DNA of 30,757 nt, taken from IMG/VR virus record IMGVR_UViG_3300009001_000054, positions 1 to 30,757 of that record; one strand, given 5' to 3'. The DNA is from a virus. This document shows positions 12,054-20,831 of this stretch, piece by piece. Made by a program: the position numbers and the translations under genes. Every line of letters starts with the position of its first letter. Within the stretch, counting starts at the first letter, position 1. The notes beneath the pieces are model-generated. The model did no database searches. It saw only the letters and a program-made list of their open reading frames with translations, and had not been told where the DNA came from.

Positions 12054-12375
12054 AAGAAATAATGCTGTAAAACCAGCATCTAATAATTACATAGACCAAA
12101 CAAGAATGACATATGGTGAAAAAGAACCACTAAAAGATTTGAATAGTGAGGTACAGAATTTAAATTTACCAGAAGAGACACCTATGCCAGTTGCAGCACC
12201 ACAACCACAACAAAGTGTTTTTAGAAGTACAGACCAACCTATGAGACCAGTAGAAGATGGTTTACCTTTTGGTCCTGGAGTAGGTGCGCAAGAACCAATA
12301 GATACTACAGAATCTTTAATACAACAATTTTATGACTTAACTGGTGACCCGCTTTTAGCAAGATTATTAAGATAA
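12034..12375 (+). CDS. Hypothetical structural-module protein, 113 aa
   Basis: The N-terminus is basic, the middle is Pro/Gln-rich and probably disordered (Pro-Met-Pro-Val-Ala-Ala-Pro-Gln-Pro-Gln-Gln), and the C-terminal 25 residues form a predicted helix. A Val-Glu-Asp-Gly-Leu-Pro-Phe-Gly-Pro-Gly stretch is reminiscent of small proteins that follow portals in marine phages. GAGGATG lies before ATG 12034. It may be a portal- or core-associated factor; the function is unknown. Confidence 0.6.
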   Translation: MATRITKRNNAVKPASNNYIDQTRMTYGEKEPLKDLNSEVQNLNLPEETPMPVAAPQPQQSVFRSTDQPMRPVEDGLPFGPGVGAQEPIDTTESLIQQFYDLTGDPLLARLLR

Positions 12376-12376
12376 C

Positions 12377-15300
12377 ATGTCGTACAGTGTATTTGATGCG
12401 GCATCATTCCAAGATGATTCAGAGACCAAAAGAGCTATAAACAAAGCTGTAGCACCTTCTAGTGTTAACCAGGAGCAAGCACAAAGAGCATCTGCAATAG
12501 TAAAACGTTATCCAACAATAAGTAAAGGTTCTTTAGTTGGTGCAGTCAAACTAGGTATCGCAGCAGATGACCCAAGACTGCAGCAAATAGTTATGAAAGA
12601 ATCTATACAAAAAGAAGATGATGGTGAAGGTAAATTAAAAAGCGCTATACGTAGGTCAGTACGTGGTGCGTTTATAGGTTTTCAAAACTTATGGGAGATG
12701 GCAGCGCCAAGAGGAGTAAGATATTTAGAAGGCAGACAACAAGGTATGTCTCACGAAGAAGCAAGTCAAAAAAGTAAAGCTACGTTACTTGGTGAGATAG
12801 ACACAGCTAAAGCTGCAGGTAAAGATATAGATTTAGGTCAAGGATGGTTTTTAGGCAGCACTGACCCAACACAAACATCTGAATATAAAAACTTATTAGC
12901 ATCTGGTGTTGACCCACTAGAAGCAAGAGAATGGGTTAGAGACAATATATTAGGTGTACAGATATACGAAGAACAAAAGAAAAAAGCAAATCAAATACAA
13001 TTTGTTGGTGAACGTGCAGAAAAATTTAGAGCTGCAGGTTTAGACCCTACAGTTACAATTGGTAGATATTTATTTAAACCAGTAGATGACGTTATAGAAC
13101 CAGGCACAAAAGCATACAACTACATGACTGGTGCTATAGATATAGTTGCGCAGATATTTGCAGACCCAGTAGGTTTAGCAACATTAGGTGTAAGTAAAAT
13201 ACGTAAAGGAGCATCTACATTTAGTGAGTTAGAAAATCTAAGTGGAATGGCTAAGGTTTTTGAAAATACTGGTTTATTACAAGGTGCTAGAAAAACTGTG
13301 TTTGGTCCAACTGTCCAGGAGTTTATGGCTGGTAAAGCTGGTGTTGCATTTAAAAAATTTCTATGGGAAAACTCAACAACAGATATTATTGCTGCATCTA
13401 AAAATAACATAGATGATTTTAAATTTTACGATGAGTTAGATAAGTTTAAAGCAAAAAATAAAGGTAAGTCATTTGAAGAAATAGATGCAGACTTAACAGA
13501 AAACTTAGTTAAGAAAAATTTACTTATAGAAGCTACGCAAAACAATTTACCTACAGTAAAGAGAAAAGGTAACAGATTGACAGGTATGTTAGAGAGAACA
13601 TACGGTACAAGACTAGTTACAGAAAACAAAGATGATGCTTTTGTTAAGTTAAATAGATTTATTAGATTAGCTACTTCTGGATTAGAAGAAACTAAAAAAG
13701 TAAAAGTAAGAGATAAGTTTATGTCAGATGCAATTAAAGCACTTAATGCTGCAGATGCACCTACAGAAACAGCTAAGTTAGTAGGTAACTTTGTGCAACG
13801 TCAATTTAGACCACAAGTTATAAAAGCATTAGGTGGTAGAGATAAACTAACTAAGTTTCAAACAGATTTAGTAGATAAAGGTTTAGAAGTACAAGCTAGA
13901 TTTATTGGTACTGCACAAAGACAAAAAGGTTTAGTTAGAAGTTATGCAATAGATTCTACTGGAGAAAACTTACCAGTAACACAAGTACTTAGACAATTAC
14001 AAGGTGGCAAGTTAGATGGAGTTGCAGAACTTGTGGACCCAGTTACTGCAGTGCAGCTAGCAGATGAAATATTTTTACCTAACTCCAGGCAAGTAATTAG
14101 AGCTGCTAAAACACTAGATAAAAACTTTGGCAAGATAGGCAGCAAAATATTTGCAAGTGATAATGCAGAAACAATAACAAGATTTATGGATTGGTATTAT
14201 GGTTCTTTATTTAAACCATTAGTGCTGCTTAGACCAGCATGGACAGTTCGTGTAATTGCAGAAGAACAAGTAAGGTTATTATCTTCTGGTGTAACAAATG
14301 TTATTACACATCCAGCACAAATGATTGCAAGAATTATAGGTAAACAAAAAGAATCTAGTAATACTTTATTAGGAACTTTTGAAGATAATGCACAGTTTAT
14401 AGATGTCACACTTAACGGTGCTGGTACTCCTAGTGCAGTAAGAAGAGGGTATGGCAACACTGGTGAGTTTACAACTGTTACAAGACAAGAAAACAAAAGA
14501 GCATGGGGAGAAGCTACATTTAGAAACTTTATGCAGCATAAGTTTGACCCATTGTCCAGGAGACTTGCACAAATACAATTAGAACCTAGCACAGCTAAAA
14601 GAAATCAATTACTTGCTGCAGTAATAAAAGAAGCACAAACACAAGGTAATGCGTTAAATAAACATATTAGAAAAGTTACTGGTGCAGAAGGTCACGCATT
14701 TAAAGGTGCAGGATTTTCTAGTAACCCAGGTAAAGCTAAAGCAGAAGAGTTTGTACATTATGTAAATGCTGCAGTCGCACAAGCTACTGGAGGTAAAGTT
14801 CTTACTTCTACTGCTAAAGGTTCTCCTAGACTTGCTAGAAATTGGATTGATGAAAACGGTAATGAAGATTTATTAAAAGCATTAGCAGATGAAAACATGT
14901 CAGCACAAGAGTTAGTAGGTTTAGAAAATGTTAACTTAGATAAATATTGGAAGGGAGAACTATCACCAGAAGAATATACATCTATTACTACAACACTTAG
15001 AAAAAATCAAGAAAACATGAAAAAAGAATTTGTTAAAAAATATTTAAATGTATTACCAGAATCTGCACGTGGTGAATTAAAAAACTCTATATCAAGACAA
15101 TCAAGAATGCTTGATGACTTTGTAGATGATATGTTTAATTTTTTAATGACAGTGCCAACAAAAAAACTATCACGTGCGCCAGCATTTAAGTTTCATTATT
15201 GGAATAAAGTAGGAGACTTTGGTCAGCATTTAAACGCAGCAACTCTTAAAAAAGTAGTTAAACTTGCAGAAGATGCTGGTCTAGCTACTGGTACTGCTAG

Positions 15301-17044
15301 AGAAAAGAAAATACTTAAAAAATTACAATCTTATAAAGGTGTTACTGGTGGTGTAAATGATGTAAAGACAATAGATAAAGTTGCATCTTCACATGCACTT
15401 ACAGAAACTAAAAAACTTTTATATGATGTAACAACTAAAACTAGATTAGGTAATGCAACTAGAGCTATATTTCCATTCGGTGAAGCATACGTAGAAATAT
15501 TTTCTACATGGGCAAGATTAATAAATTCAGAATCACTTAGACCATTAAGACGTGTGGACCAAGTAATACAAGCTGCACGTAAACCTAATCCAATATTTGA
15601 TGATGAAGGACAAAAAGGTTTTTTTTACAAAGACCCAAACACTGGAGAAGAATTATTTGGTTATCCAGGAGAAGGTTTAATAAAGAAATTTATGTTTAAA
15701 GATTTAGAAGAAAATGGAGTCAAAGTTAATTTACCTGTATTTGCACAATCACTTAACATAGCTGGCAATATTATTCCTGGTTTTGGTCCAACTATTACAG
15801 TGCCAGCAGCTGTACTAAATAAATATTTTAATTTACTTAGACCAGGTAAATGGGAAGAGACATTAATATTTGGTGACTTTGCACCACCTAGAGTAGATAG
15901 TGCAGCAGAGGTAATTAAAGGTTTGACGCCAGTTCCATCGTGGTTAAACAAAATGTTAACTGCTTTTGAAATAGGTGGACCAGAAGCTAAAAGACAATTT
16001 GCAAATACAAGCATAGATGTATATAAAGCATTGTTATATGCAGGACAAATAGATGACAGTAGTCCAGAAGGTGTTAATGCAGGTATAGAGTTAGCTGCAG
16101 ATTATGCAAGAAAAATATTTATTATAAGGTCTATATCACAAGCAATAGGACCATCTGGTGCAGTAAGTCCTAAGTATGAAATATCAGATAAAACTGGACA
16201 GATGTATTTGTTTGAAACTCTTGCACAAGAATACTGGAATATATCTAATGCAGTAGAAGATAGTTCAACAGCAGTAAAAGTATTTACAGATAGATTTGGA
16301 TTTGACCCAGTTGCATTAGCTACTGGTAGAACTATGACTGTAAAGAAAAGACCAGTAACAGAAGATGGTGCTACATGGGAGAGAAATAATCCAGAGTTAG
16401 TAGAAAAGTTTGACTTAACATACGCATTCCTTATAGATGAAACTGATTCAGAATTTATGTATGAAAACTATTATGCACAATTACTTAGTGGAGATAGAGT
16501 ACCAAAGACACCAGAACAATGGGTACAATCTAAAAACATATTGCTTGGCAACATAGAGTATAAAAACTTTTTAAAGAAAAATAATTTACTTACAAGAAAT
16601 GATAAACAAGCAATCATAGCTAAAAGAAATAAAAAAGCAGAAATAGCTATGAGATACCCTGGATATGGTAGAAGCATAGACTATACACCAACAAAACCAG
16701 AGATAGATGATTTAATTGACGAACTATATACCTGGGTTAATCCAGTTACATACGTGTTAGACCCAAGACTTGTAGGTAATCCAGCTGCAGAAGGATTGAA
16801 AGAATATTTACAACTTAGAGATAAAGTTATTGCAGAAACAAAGAAACTAGACCAAACATATTCTGATACATCATTTAGACGTGCAAACAAATTAGCACCA
16901 TATAGAACCTTGTTAAGAGATAAGATTAAAGCTATATTGGTTACAAAGCCAGAATTTGCACCGTTAGCTAAAGAAATCTTTGAAAGAGAGTTACGAGAAG
17001 CAGAAGAGGATATAGAATTATTAAAGGGATTATATGACAGTTGA
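12377..17044 (+). CDS. Giant internal virion (ejection-type) protein, 1555 aa
   Basis: At 1555 aa it is the largest gene in the window. It is mostly helical, rich in Lys/Glu/Ala, with scattered hydrophobic stretches at roughly residues 250-275 (Ala-Ile-Asp-Ile-Val-Ala-Gln-Ile-Phe), 603-635 (Leu-Phe-Lys-Pro-Leu-Val-Leu-Leu ...), 1028-1050 and 1245-1260. No nuclease, polymerase, protease or peptidoglycan motif is evident. Its size and its position before a lytic transglycosylase, among other large proteins, fit the internal core proteins of podoviruses, which are injected to form a channel across the cell envelope. A tape-measure role is an alternative, but no accompanying tail-tube genes are seen. 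It overlaps the next gene by 11 bases. Confidence 0.6.
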   Translation: MSYSVFDAASFQDDSETKRAINKAVAPSSVNQEQAQRASAIVKRYPTISKGSLVGAVKLGIAADDPRLQQIVMKESIQKEDDGEGKLKSAIRRSVRGAFIGFQNLWEMAAPRGVRYLEGRQQGMSHEEASQKSKATLLGEIDTAKAAGKDIDLGQGWFLGSTDPTQTSEYKNLLASGVDPLEAREWVRDNILGVQIYEEQKKKANQIQFVGERAEKFRAAGLDPTVTIGRYLFKPVDDVIEPGTKAYNYMTGAIDIVAQIFADPVGLATLGVSKIRKGASTFSELENLSGMAKVFENTGLLQGARKTVFGPTVQEFMAGKAGVAFKKFLWENSTTDIIAASKNNIDDFKFYDELDKFKAKNKGKSFEEIDADLTENLVKKNLLIEATQNNLPTVKRKGNRLTGMLERTYGTRLVTENKDDAFVKLNRFIRLATSGLEETKKVKVRDKFMSDAIKALNAADAPTETAKLVGNFVQRQFRPQVIKALGGRDKLTKFQTDLVDKGLEVQARFIGTAQRQKGLVRSYAIDSTGENLPVTQVLRQLQGGKLDGVAELVDPVTAVQLADEIFLPNSRQVIRAAKTLDKNFGKIGSKIFASDNAETITRFMDWYYGSLFKPLVLLRPAWTVRVIAEEQVRLLSSGVTNVITHPAQMIARIIGKQKESSNTLLGTFEDNAQFIDVTLNGAGTPSAVRRGYGNTGEFTTVTRQENKRAWGEATFRNFMQHKFDPLSRRLAQIQLEPSTAKRNQLLAAVIKEAQTQGNALNKHIRKVTGAEGHAFKGAGFSSNPGKAKAEEFVHYVNAAVAQATGGKVLTSTAKGSPRLARNWIDENGNEDLLKALADENMSAQELVGLENVNLDKYWKGELSPEEYTSITTTLRKNQENMKKEFVKKYLNVLPESARGELKNSISRQSRMLDDFVDDMFNFLMTVPTKKLSRAPAFKFHYWNKVGDFGQHLNAATLKKVVKLAEDAGLATGTAREKKILKKLQSYKGVTGGVNDVKTIDKVASSHALTETKKLLYDVTTKTRLGNATRAIFPFGEAYVEIFSTWARLINSESLRPLRRVDQVIQAARKPNPIFDDEGQKGFFYKDPNTGEELFGYPGEGLIKKFMFKDLEENGVKVNLPVFAQSLNIAGNIIPGFGPTITVPAAVLNKYFNLLRPGKWEETLIFGDFAPPRVDSAAEVIKGLTPVPSWLNKMLTAFEIGGPEAKRQFANTSIDVYKALLYAGQIDDSSPEGVNAGIELAADYARKIFIIRSISQAIGPSGAVSPKYEISDKTGQMYLFETLAQEYWNISNAVEDSSTAVKVFTDRFGFDPVALATGRTMTVKKRPVTEDGATWERNNPELVEKFDLTYAFLIDETDSEFMYENYYAQLLSGDRVPKTPEQWVQSKNILLGNIEYKNFLKKNNLLTRNDKQAIIAKRNKKAEIAMRYPGYGRSIDYTPTKPEIDDLIDELYTWVNPVTYVLDPRLVGNPAAEGLKEYLQLRDKVIAETKKLDQTYSDTSFRRANKLAPYRTLLRDKIKAILVTKPEFAPLAKEIFERELREAEEDIELLKGLYDS

Positions 17045-18065
17045 TGAATTTTTTAACCGAATAGAACAGTTAATTATACAAGTTAATGATAGTGCTACAT
17101 TAGGACAGAATAAGATAGGCATAACTACAGAGCAAAGACTAGATATATTAAATGCTAATACCATAGACGATGCTTCTAAATATCTTATTGCTGCAGGAAT
17201 ACCACAATACATTGTTGACTTTGCTATATCTGGAACTGATATAAGCGGTATAACTGGTGATGATGCTGCATTAGCTGCAGCTGCAGAACAGACTGGATTG
17301 TTTGGTAATCAAGATGCAATCATAGGTGTACCAGCTAATTACTTACCACCAAGAGAATCAGCTACAGATTTTTATACAGAAAACGATTTAGTTAACTTGT
17401 TTGCTGGAATAGAAGAAGAACAAATAGCAGCAATACAAGCAGATTTAATTAATGCCAAGTTACTTAGTGTTGGTGATGGATTTATTCCAGGAGATTGGGA
17501 TAGTGCTACACAAAGAGCATTTACACCAGTATTGGCTAGAGCAAACAGAGGTGGTGTTACAGAATATGAGAAACAATCTGGTGCAGCATGGAGGAATGTA
17601 TTAGAAGAATACGTAGCTAATCCAGTTCCTACTATGCCAGATGACGATGTATTTTTACCACAAGACCCAGCAACTAATGCACAACAAGTTAAGTCATTGT
17701 ATGCCAGGGAACTAAACAGAGACCCATCTCCATACGAACTTAAATTATTATCTAACGAATTATATAAAGAAGCAGAAGCTGCATACGCACAATCTCGTGA
17801 ATTAGGACAAGTAGCACAAGCACAACCAGTATTTACTGGTGATGATTTACTTGCTGGTGAGTATGGCAACTATGCTGCAGAGAATGTACAACAAGCAATA
17901 GATGACGAAGGCATGACACAAATAGACCCACAAAGTAGAATGAAAGAAAAGTTTGATGTTTTAATGGAAAATGAAAAGAATAGGTTAGGAGAAAATTATT
18001 CGGCACGTAATACTAGGAGTGCTATTCTTAGTAGCATCTCCGCTAGGACAGGACGACCAGCATAA
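17034..18065 (+). CDS. Hypothetical virion-module protein, 343 aa
   Basis: No family is recognised. The product is helical and acidic, Ala/Gln-rich in its second half (residues about 210-275), and ends in a Ser/Arg-rich segment. It begins inside the end of the giant protein gene and stops one base before the transglycosylase ATG, so the three are probably translated together. By context it is likely part of the internal core or ejection set. Confidence 0.6.
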   Translation: MTVDEFFNRIEQLIIQVNDSATLGQNKIGITTEQRLDILNANTIDDASKYLIAAGIPQYIVDFAISGTDISGITGDDAALAAAAEQTGLFGNQDAIIGVPANYLPPRESATDFYTENDLVNLFAGIEEEQIAAIQADLINAKLLSVGDGFIPGDWDSATQRAFTPVLARANRGGVTEYEKQSGAAWRNVLEEYVANPVPTMPDDDVFLPQDPATNAQQVKSLYARELNRDPSPYELKLLSNELYKEAEAAYAQSRELGQVAQAQPVFTGDDLLAGEYGNYAAENVQQAIDDEGMTQIDPQSRMKEKFDVLMENEKNRLGENYSARNTRSAILSSISARTGRPA

Positions 18066-18066
18066 C

Positions 18067-18789
18067 ATGAGTCAAGAATTAGTTGCATTTATGGAATCAA
18101 TCAGAGAGCAAGAGAATGCTGGTGGTAATTATTTATTAAAGCATAGACCTACAACAATTATAGGTTATGACGGTAATCCAGTTAAAGTCCAGGCACTTGG
18201 TGCATATGGCATATTAGATATTAACTGGGATAAATGGGCAGAACAAGCTGGCTACGAAGGTGCAGACTGGAGAGTACCAGAGATGCAAGATATTGTAGCT
18301 GCGCATAAGTTTACAGAATATTATAACAGATATGGCAGCTGGGATTTAGTAGCTGTTGCATGGTATGCAGGTCCAGCTAGAGCTAACAAAGCTAAGAACA
18401 TGGGCATAGATTCTGTAGGTGACATAGAAAACATAGAAGGTTTTGGTCCTAATGTACAAGAGTATGTCAATAGTGTTATGGGTAAGTATGAAGATAATTT
18501 AGAGTCTGCTTCTAATACAACCGTAGAGAGTTATGTAAGTCAAACAGAACAACAAACTGTTACACCTAATGTTGCAACACAAGGTGATGGCATGACACCT
18601 ACTACAAATCCTATGGAGAAATACGCAGCAGATTTATTAGCAGCATTAGTACCTAGAAGAAACTTAGAGTTTGAATCACAAGTACCAGAAGAAGTTGCAG
18701 ACTTTCAAGAAGCTAAGATTAAAACAGATATACAAAGAGAAGAGTCTATAGGTATGCAAGACTTATTAAATGCGATTGATGCAGAATGA
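18067..18789 (+). CDS. Virion lytic transglycosylase (SLT-like)
   Basis: The N-terminal 125 residues match a soluble lytic transglycosylase-type fold. A helix with Arg-Glu-Gln-Glu-Asn-Ala-Gly-Gly-Asn-Tyr gives the likely catalytic Glu 16, then come Gly-Ala-Tyr-Gly-Ile-Leu-Asp-Ile-Asn, the family's GA-x-G-x-x-Q/D-I block, and Ala-Trp-Tyr-Ala-Gly-Pro-Ala-Arg-Ala, the A-Y/W-N/Y-A-G block. Such enzymes cleave the MurNAc-GlcNAc bond of peptidoglycan and, when in the virion, open the wall for DNA entry. The C-terminal half is Thr/Gln-rich linker and helix. I use ATG 18067, just after the previous stop; an in-frame ATG at 18019 would overlap that gene by 47 bases and add non-domain residues. Confidence 0.8.
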   Translation: MSQELVAFMESIREQENAGGNYLLKHRPTTIIGYDGNPVKVQALGAYGILDINWDKWAEQAGYEGADWRVPEMQDIVAAHKFTEYYNRYGSWDLVAVAWYAGPARANKAKNMGIDSVGDIENIEGFGPNVQEYVNSVMGKYEDNLESASNTTVESYVSQTEQQTVTPNVATQGDGMTPTTNPMEKYAADLLAALVPRRNLEFESQVPEEVADFQEAKIKTDIQREESIGMQDLLNAIDAE

Positions 18790-18893
18790 AACCAGTAGAA
18801 CAAATGTCAAACGCAGAACAAAAAAGATTATTTTTTCTTAATCACGCATCTAAAAGAAACAGATATAAAAAGATATTTACTGGTAAAAAATAA
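18786..18893 (+). CDS. Basic mini-protein, 35 aa
   Basis: The frame begins at an ATGA overlap with the transglycosylase stop and ends at TAA 18893, two bases before the next ATG. The product is basic (Lys-Arg-Asn-Arg-Tyr-Lys-Lys-Ile-Phe-Thr-Gly-Lys-Lys at the end) with a short Leu-Phe-Phe-Leu core. It fills the only gap in this stretch of the operon exactly, which supports it. No family is recognised. Confidence 0.5.
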   Translation: MKPVEQMSNAEQKRLFFLNHASKRNRYKKIFTGKK

Positions 18894-18895
18894 CC

Positions 18896-20800
18896 ATGGA
18901 ACAAGAAGAACTTGTTGAACTTGGTGCAACTACAACTGCAGTAGCAGCTCCCTTAGATGTATCAAGAAGGTCATTAAATTATTTACGTTATTATGACCCA
19001 GGAATAATATATAAAAATAATTACGAAATAAAAGATTTAGATAATCTATTAAAAATATACGATGATGTAATTAAATTTTTAGGAGAGGACCCTAAAGTAT
19101 TTGATAAAAAAATTATAGATGATTTGTTAGACGGTATTGGGGTATTGGGTAGAACACATTTTGATGTAGCGGAAAGAACAGAAGATTTTTTAACAGATAT
19201 TTTTGTACAAAAAAACCCACTAGATGCAGAGAAAAACATAGGAAAAGTATTAACAAACTTAATAGAACTAGAAGAAAGTATATCTGGGACTCTTAGAAAA
19301 GTAGCTGATTCTGGTGTAGATGCTCATGGATTAAGTTTATTTGAACAAGCTAATGGTGGATTAACTAACGCTATAGACCAATCTATAGATGAATTAAAAA
19401 AAATATCTAAGCAGCCTAATGCAACTCTATTAGATATTGCTAAACAATTACAAGATGGTAAGTTTTCAAATATTGTAGGTGCGCAGCAGCAAGTGTTTGA
19501 TATAGGTAGGACACTTATAGGACATATGACCTGGGCAAAAGTAGGAACAATAACTAGAGGTGTTGTAGTAGAAACTGCACTTTATACAGATATATTAAAC
19601 GTTTTAACAAATTTACCTAAAGAACAAATAGCAGCAATAGACAAATTAACACAAGAAGTAAACCCTGGATTTAGAAACATAGAAGATTTAGAAAATATAC
19701 CAGTTACTAGAAATAAAACTATGACTATGAATACCTTGCAATCTATGCAAGATAATATGAAGGAGTTTTTAAATACTAGATATAATTCATATTTAAAAAG
19801 AGATGCAGATTTTTTTTGGAGAATAAATCCAAAAGTCATAGAAAAAGAAGAACGTGCAATCTTTGCTATGGGTGATTACATGAGAACATTAAGTACAGTA
19901 GTACCAGATGAGATGAATAAAAAAATATTCTTACCACAAAAATATGATTATGCCGCAAACATACCAGTTAATGAATATATGGATAAAAAATTAGATGTTG
20001 GTTATGAACCTAAAGTTCCAGAAACAGGAGTTTTAAGACAAATACCAATGGAGTTTGCAGATGATGCAACATTATTAAAAGCTCCAGACATAACTTTTAA
20101 CAAAGTAGGTAGATACCACATGACACCAGCTGCAAATATTGCATCTATAGCAGACAATGTAGGGGTAGATATGCTGGTGTATAGTAAAAGAAAAGGTGGT
20201 TTAGTTCCTTTATCTGTAATTAATTTAGTTGATGCAAGTGACACATTAGAAATGTGGAAAGCTCCAGGTACAACAGATGAAGATGTTGTAAAGTTTGTAG
20301 ATGCTGTTGTTGATAAACCCTTAGATAGTGCAAATTTTAAATTAACTATAGAAGAACCAGAAATAAAAACAGAGATAAAAAAACCTATAGTGCAGCAAGT
20401 ACGTGAGACTTTTGCAAAGACACATACACCAGAAGCAGTTAAAGCTGCAGACAATGTAGTAAAAACTAAACCTAAGTTTGCTACAAAGGTATTTAATAAC
20501 CTAAGTAAACTAGATATAGGACAAGAAGTTATAGAAAAAGGATTAGCTAAACTTGGCACTAAGTACGGTGCTGCAAGTCTTACTGGTCCAGCTGCAGCAG
20601 CTTTAGCATTTTATGAGACTATGGTTTTTGCTGCAGATGTAACTAATGCTGCCACTAAAGCTATAGATAAAGACGTAGATTTTTTTGATAACTTTGGCAA
20701 GATAGACGATAAGTATTCTATTACATATAAGTTAACAAAACCTTTTTATGAGACTTTATTTAAGGGAATAGGTGGTATAAGTTCAGACAATAAGGATTAA
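18896..20800 (+). CDS. Large virion-module protein, 634 aa
   Basis: No family is recognised. It is predicted mainly helical, with a Lys/Asp-rich first 150 residues, a globular-looking middle and a Lys/Pro-rich charged linker around residues 480-520. An Ala/Gly-rich hydrophobic segment (Leu-Thr-Gly-Pro-Ala-Ala-Ala-Ala-Leu-Ala-Phe, near 560-570) may touch a membrane. Position and size suggest another internal or ejection protein. Codon choice is uniformly A/T-rich like its neighbours. Confidence 0.55.
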   Translation: MEQEELVELGATTTAVAAPLDVSRRSLNYLRYYDPGIIYKNNYEIKDLDNLLKIYDDVIKFLGEDPKVFDKKIIDDLLDGIGVLGRTHFDVAERTEDFLTDIFVQKNPLDAEKNIGKVLTNLIELEESISGTLRKVADSGVDAHGLSLFEQANGGLTNAIDQSIDELKKISKQPNATLLDIAKQLQDGKFSNIVGAQQQVFDIGRTLIGHMTWAKVGTITRGVVVETALYTDILNVLTNLPKEQIAAIDKLTQEVNPGFRNIEDLENIPVTRNKTMTMNTLQSMQDNMKEFLNTRYNSYLKRDADFFWRINPKVIEKEERAIFAMGDYMRTLSTVVPDEMNKKIFLPQKYDYAANIPVNEYMDKKLDVGYEPKVPETGVLRQIPMEFADDATLLKAPDITFNKVGRYHMTPAANIASIADNVGVDMLVYSKRKGGLVPLSVINLVDASDTLEMWKAPGTTDEDVVKFVDAVVDKPLDSANFKLTIEEPEIKTEIKKPIVQQVRETFAKTHTPEAVKAADNVVKTKPKFATKVFNNLSKLDIGQEVIEKGLAKLGTKYGAASLTGPAAAALAFYETMVFAADVTNAATKAIDKDVDFFDNFGKIDDKYSITYKLTKPFYETLFKGIGGISSDNKD

Positions 20801-20831
20801 ATGAAGTACAATAAATTAAGGAAAGAAGTAA

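Noticed and set aside
18019-18066. Upstream start for the lytic transglycosylase
   Set aside because: The added residues overlap the 343-aa gene and do not belong to the enzyme domain.
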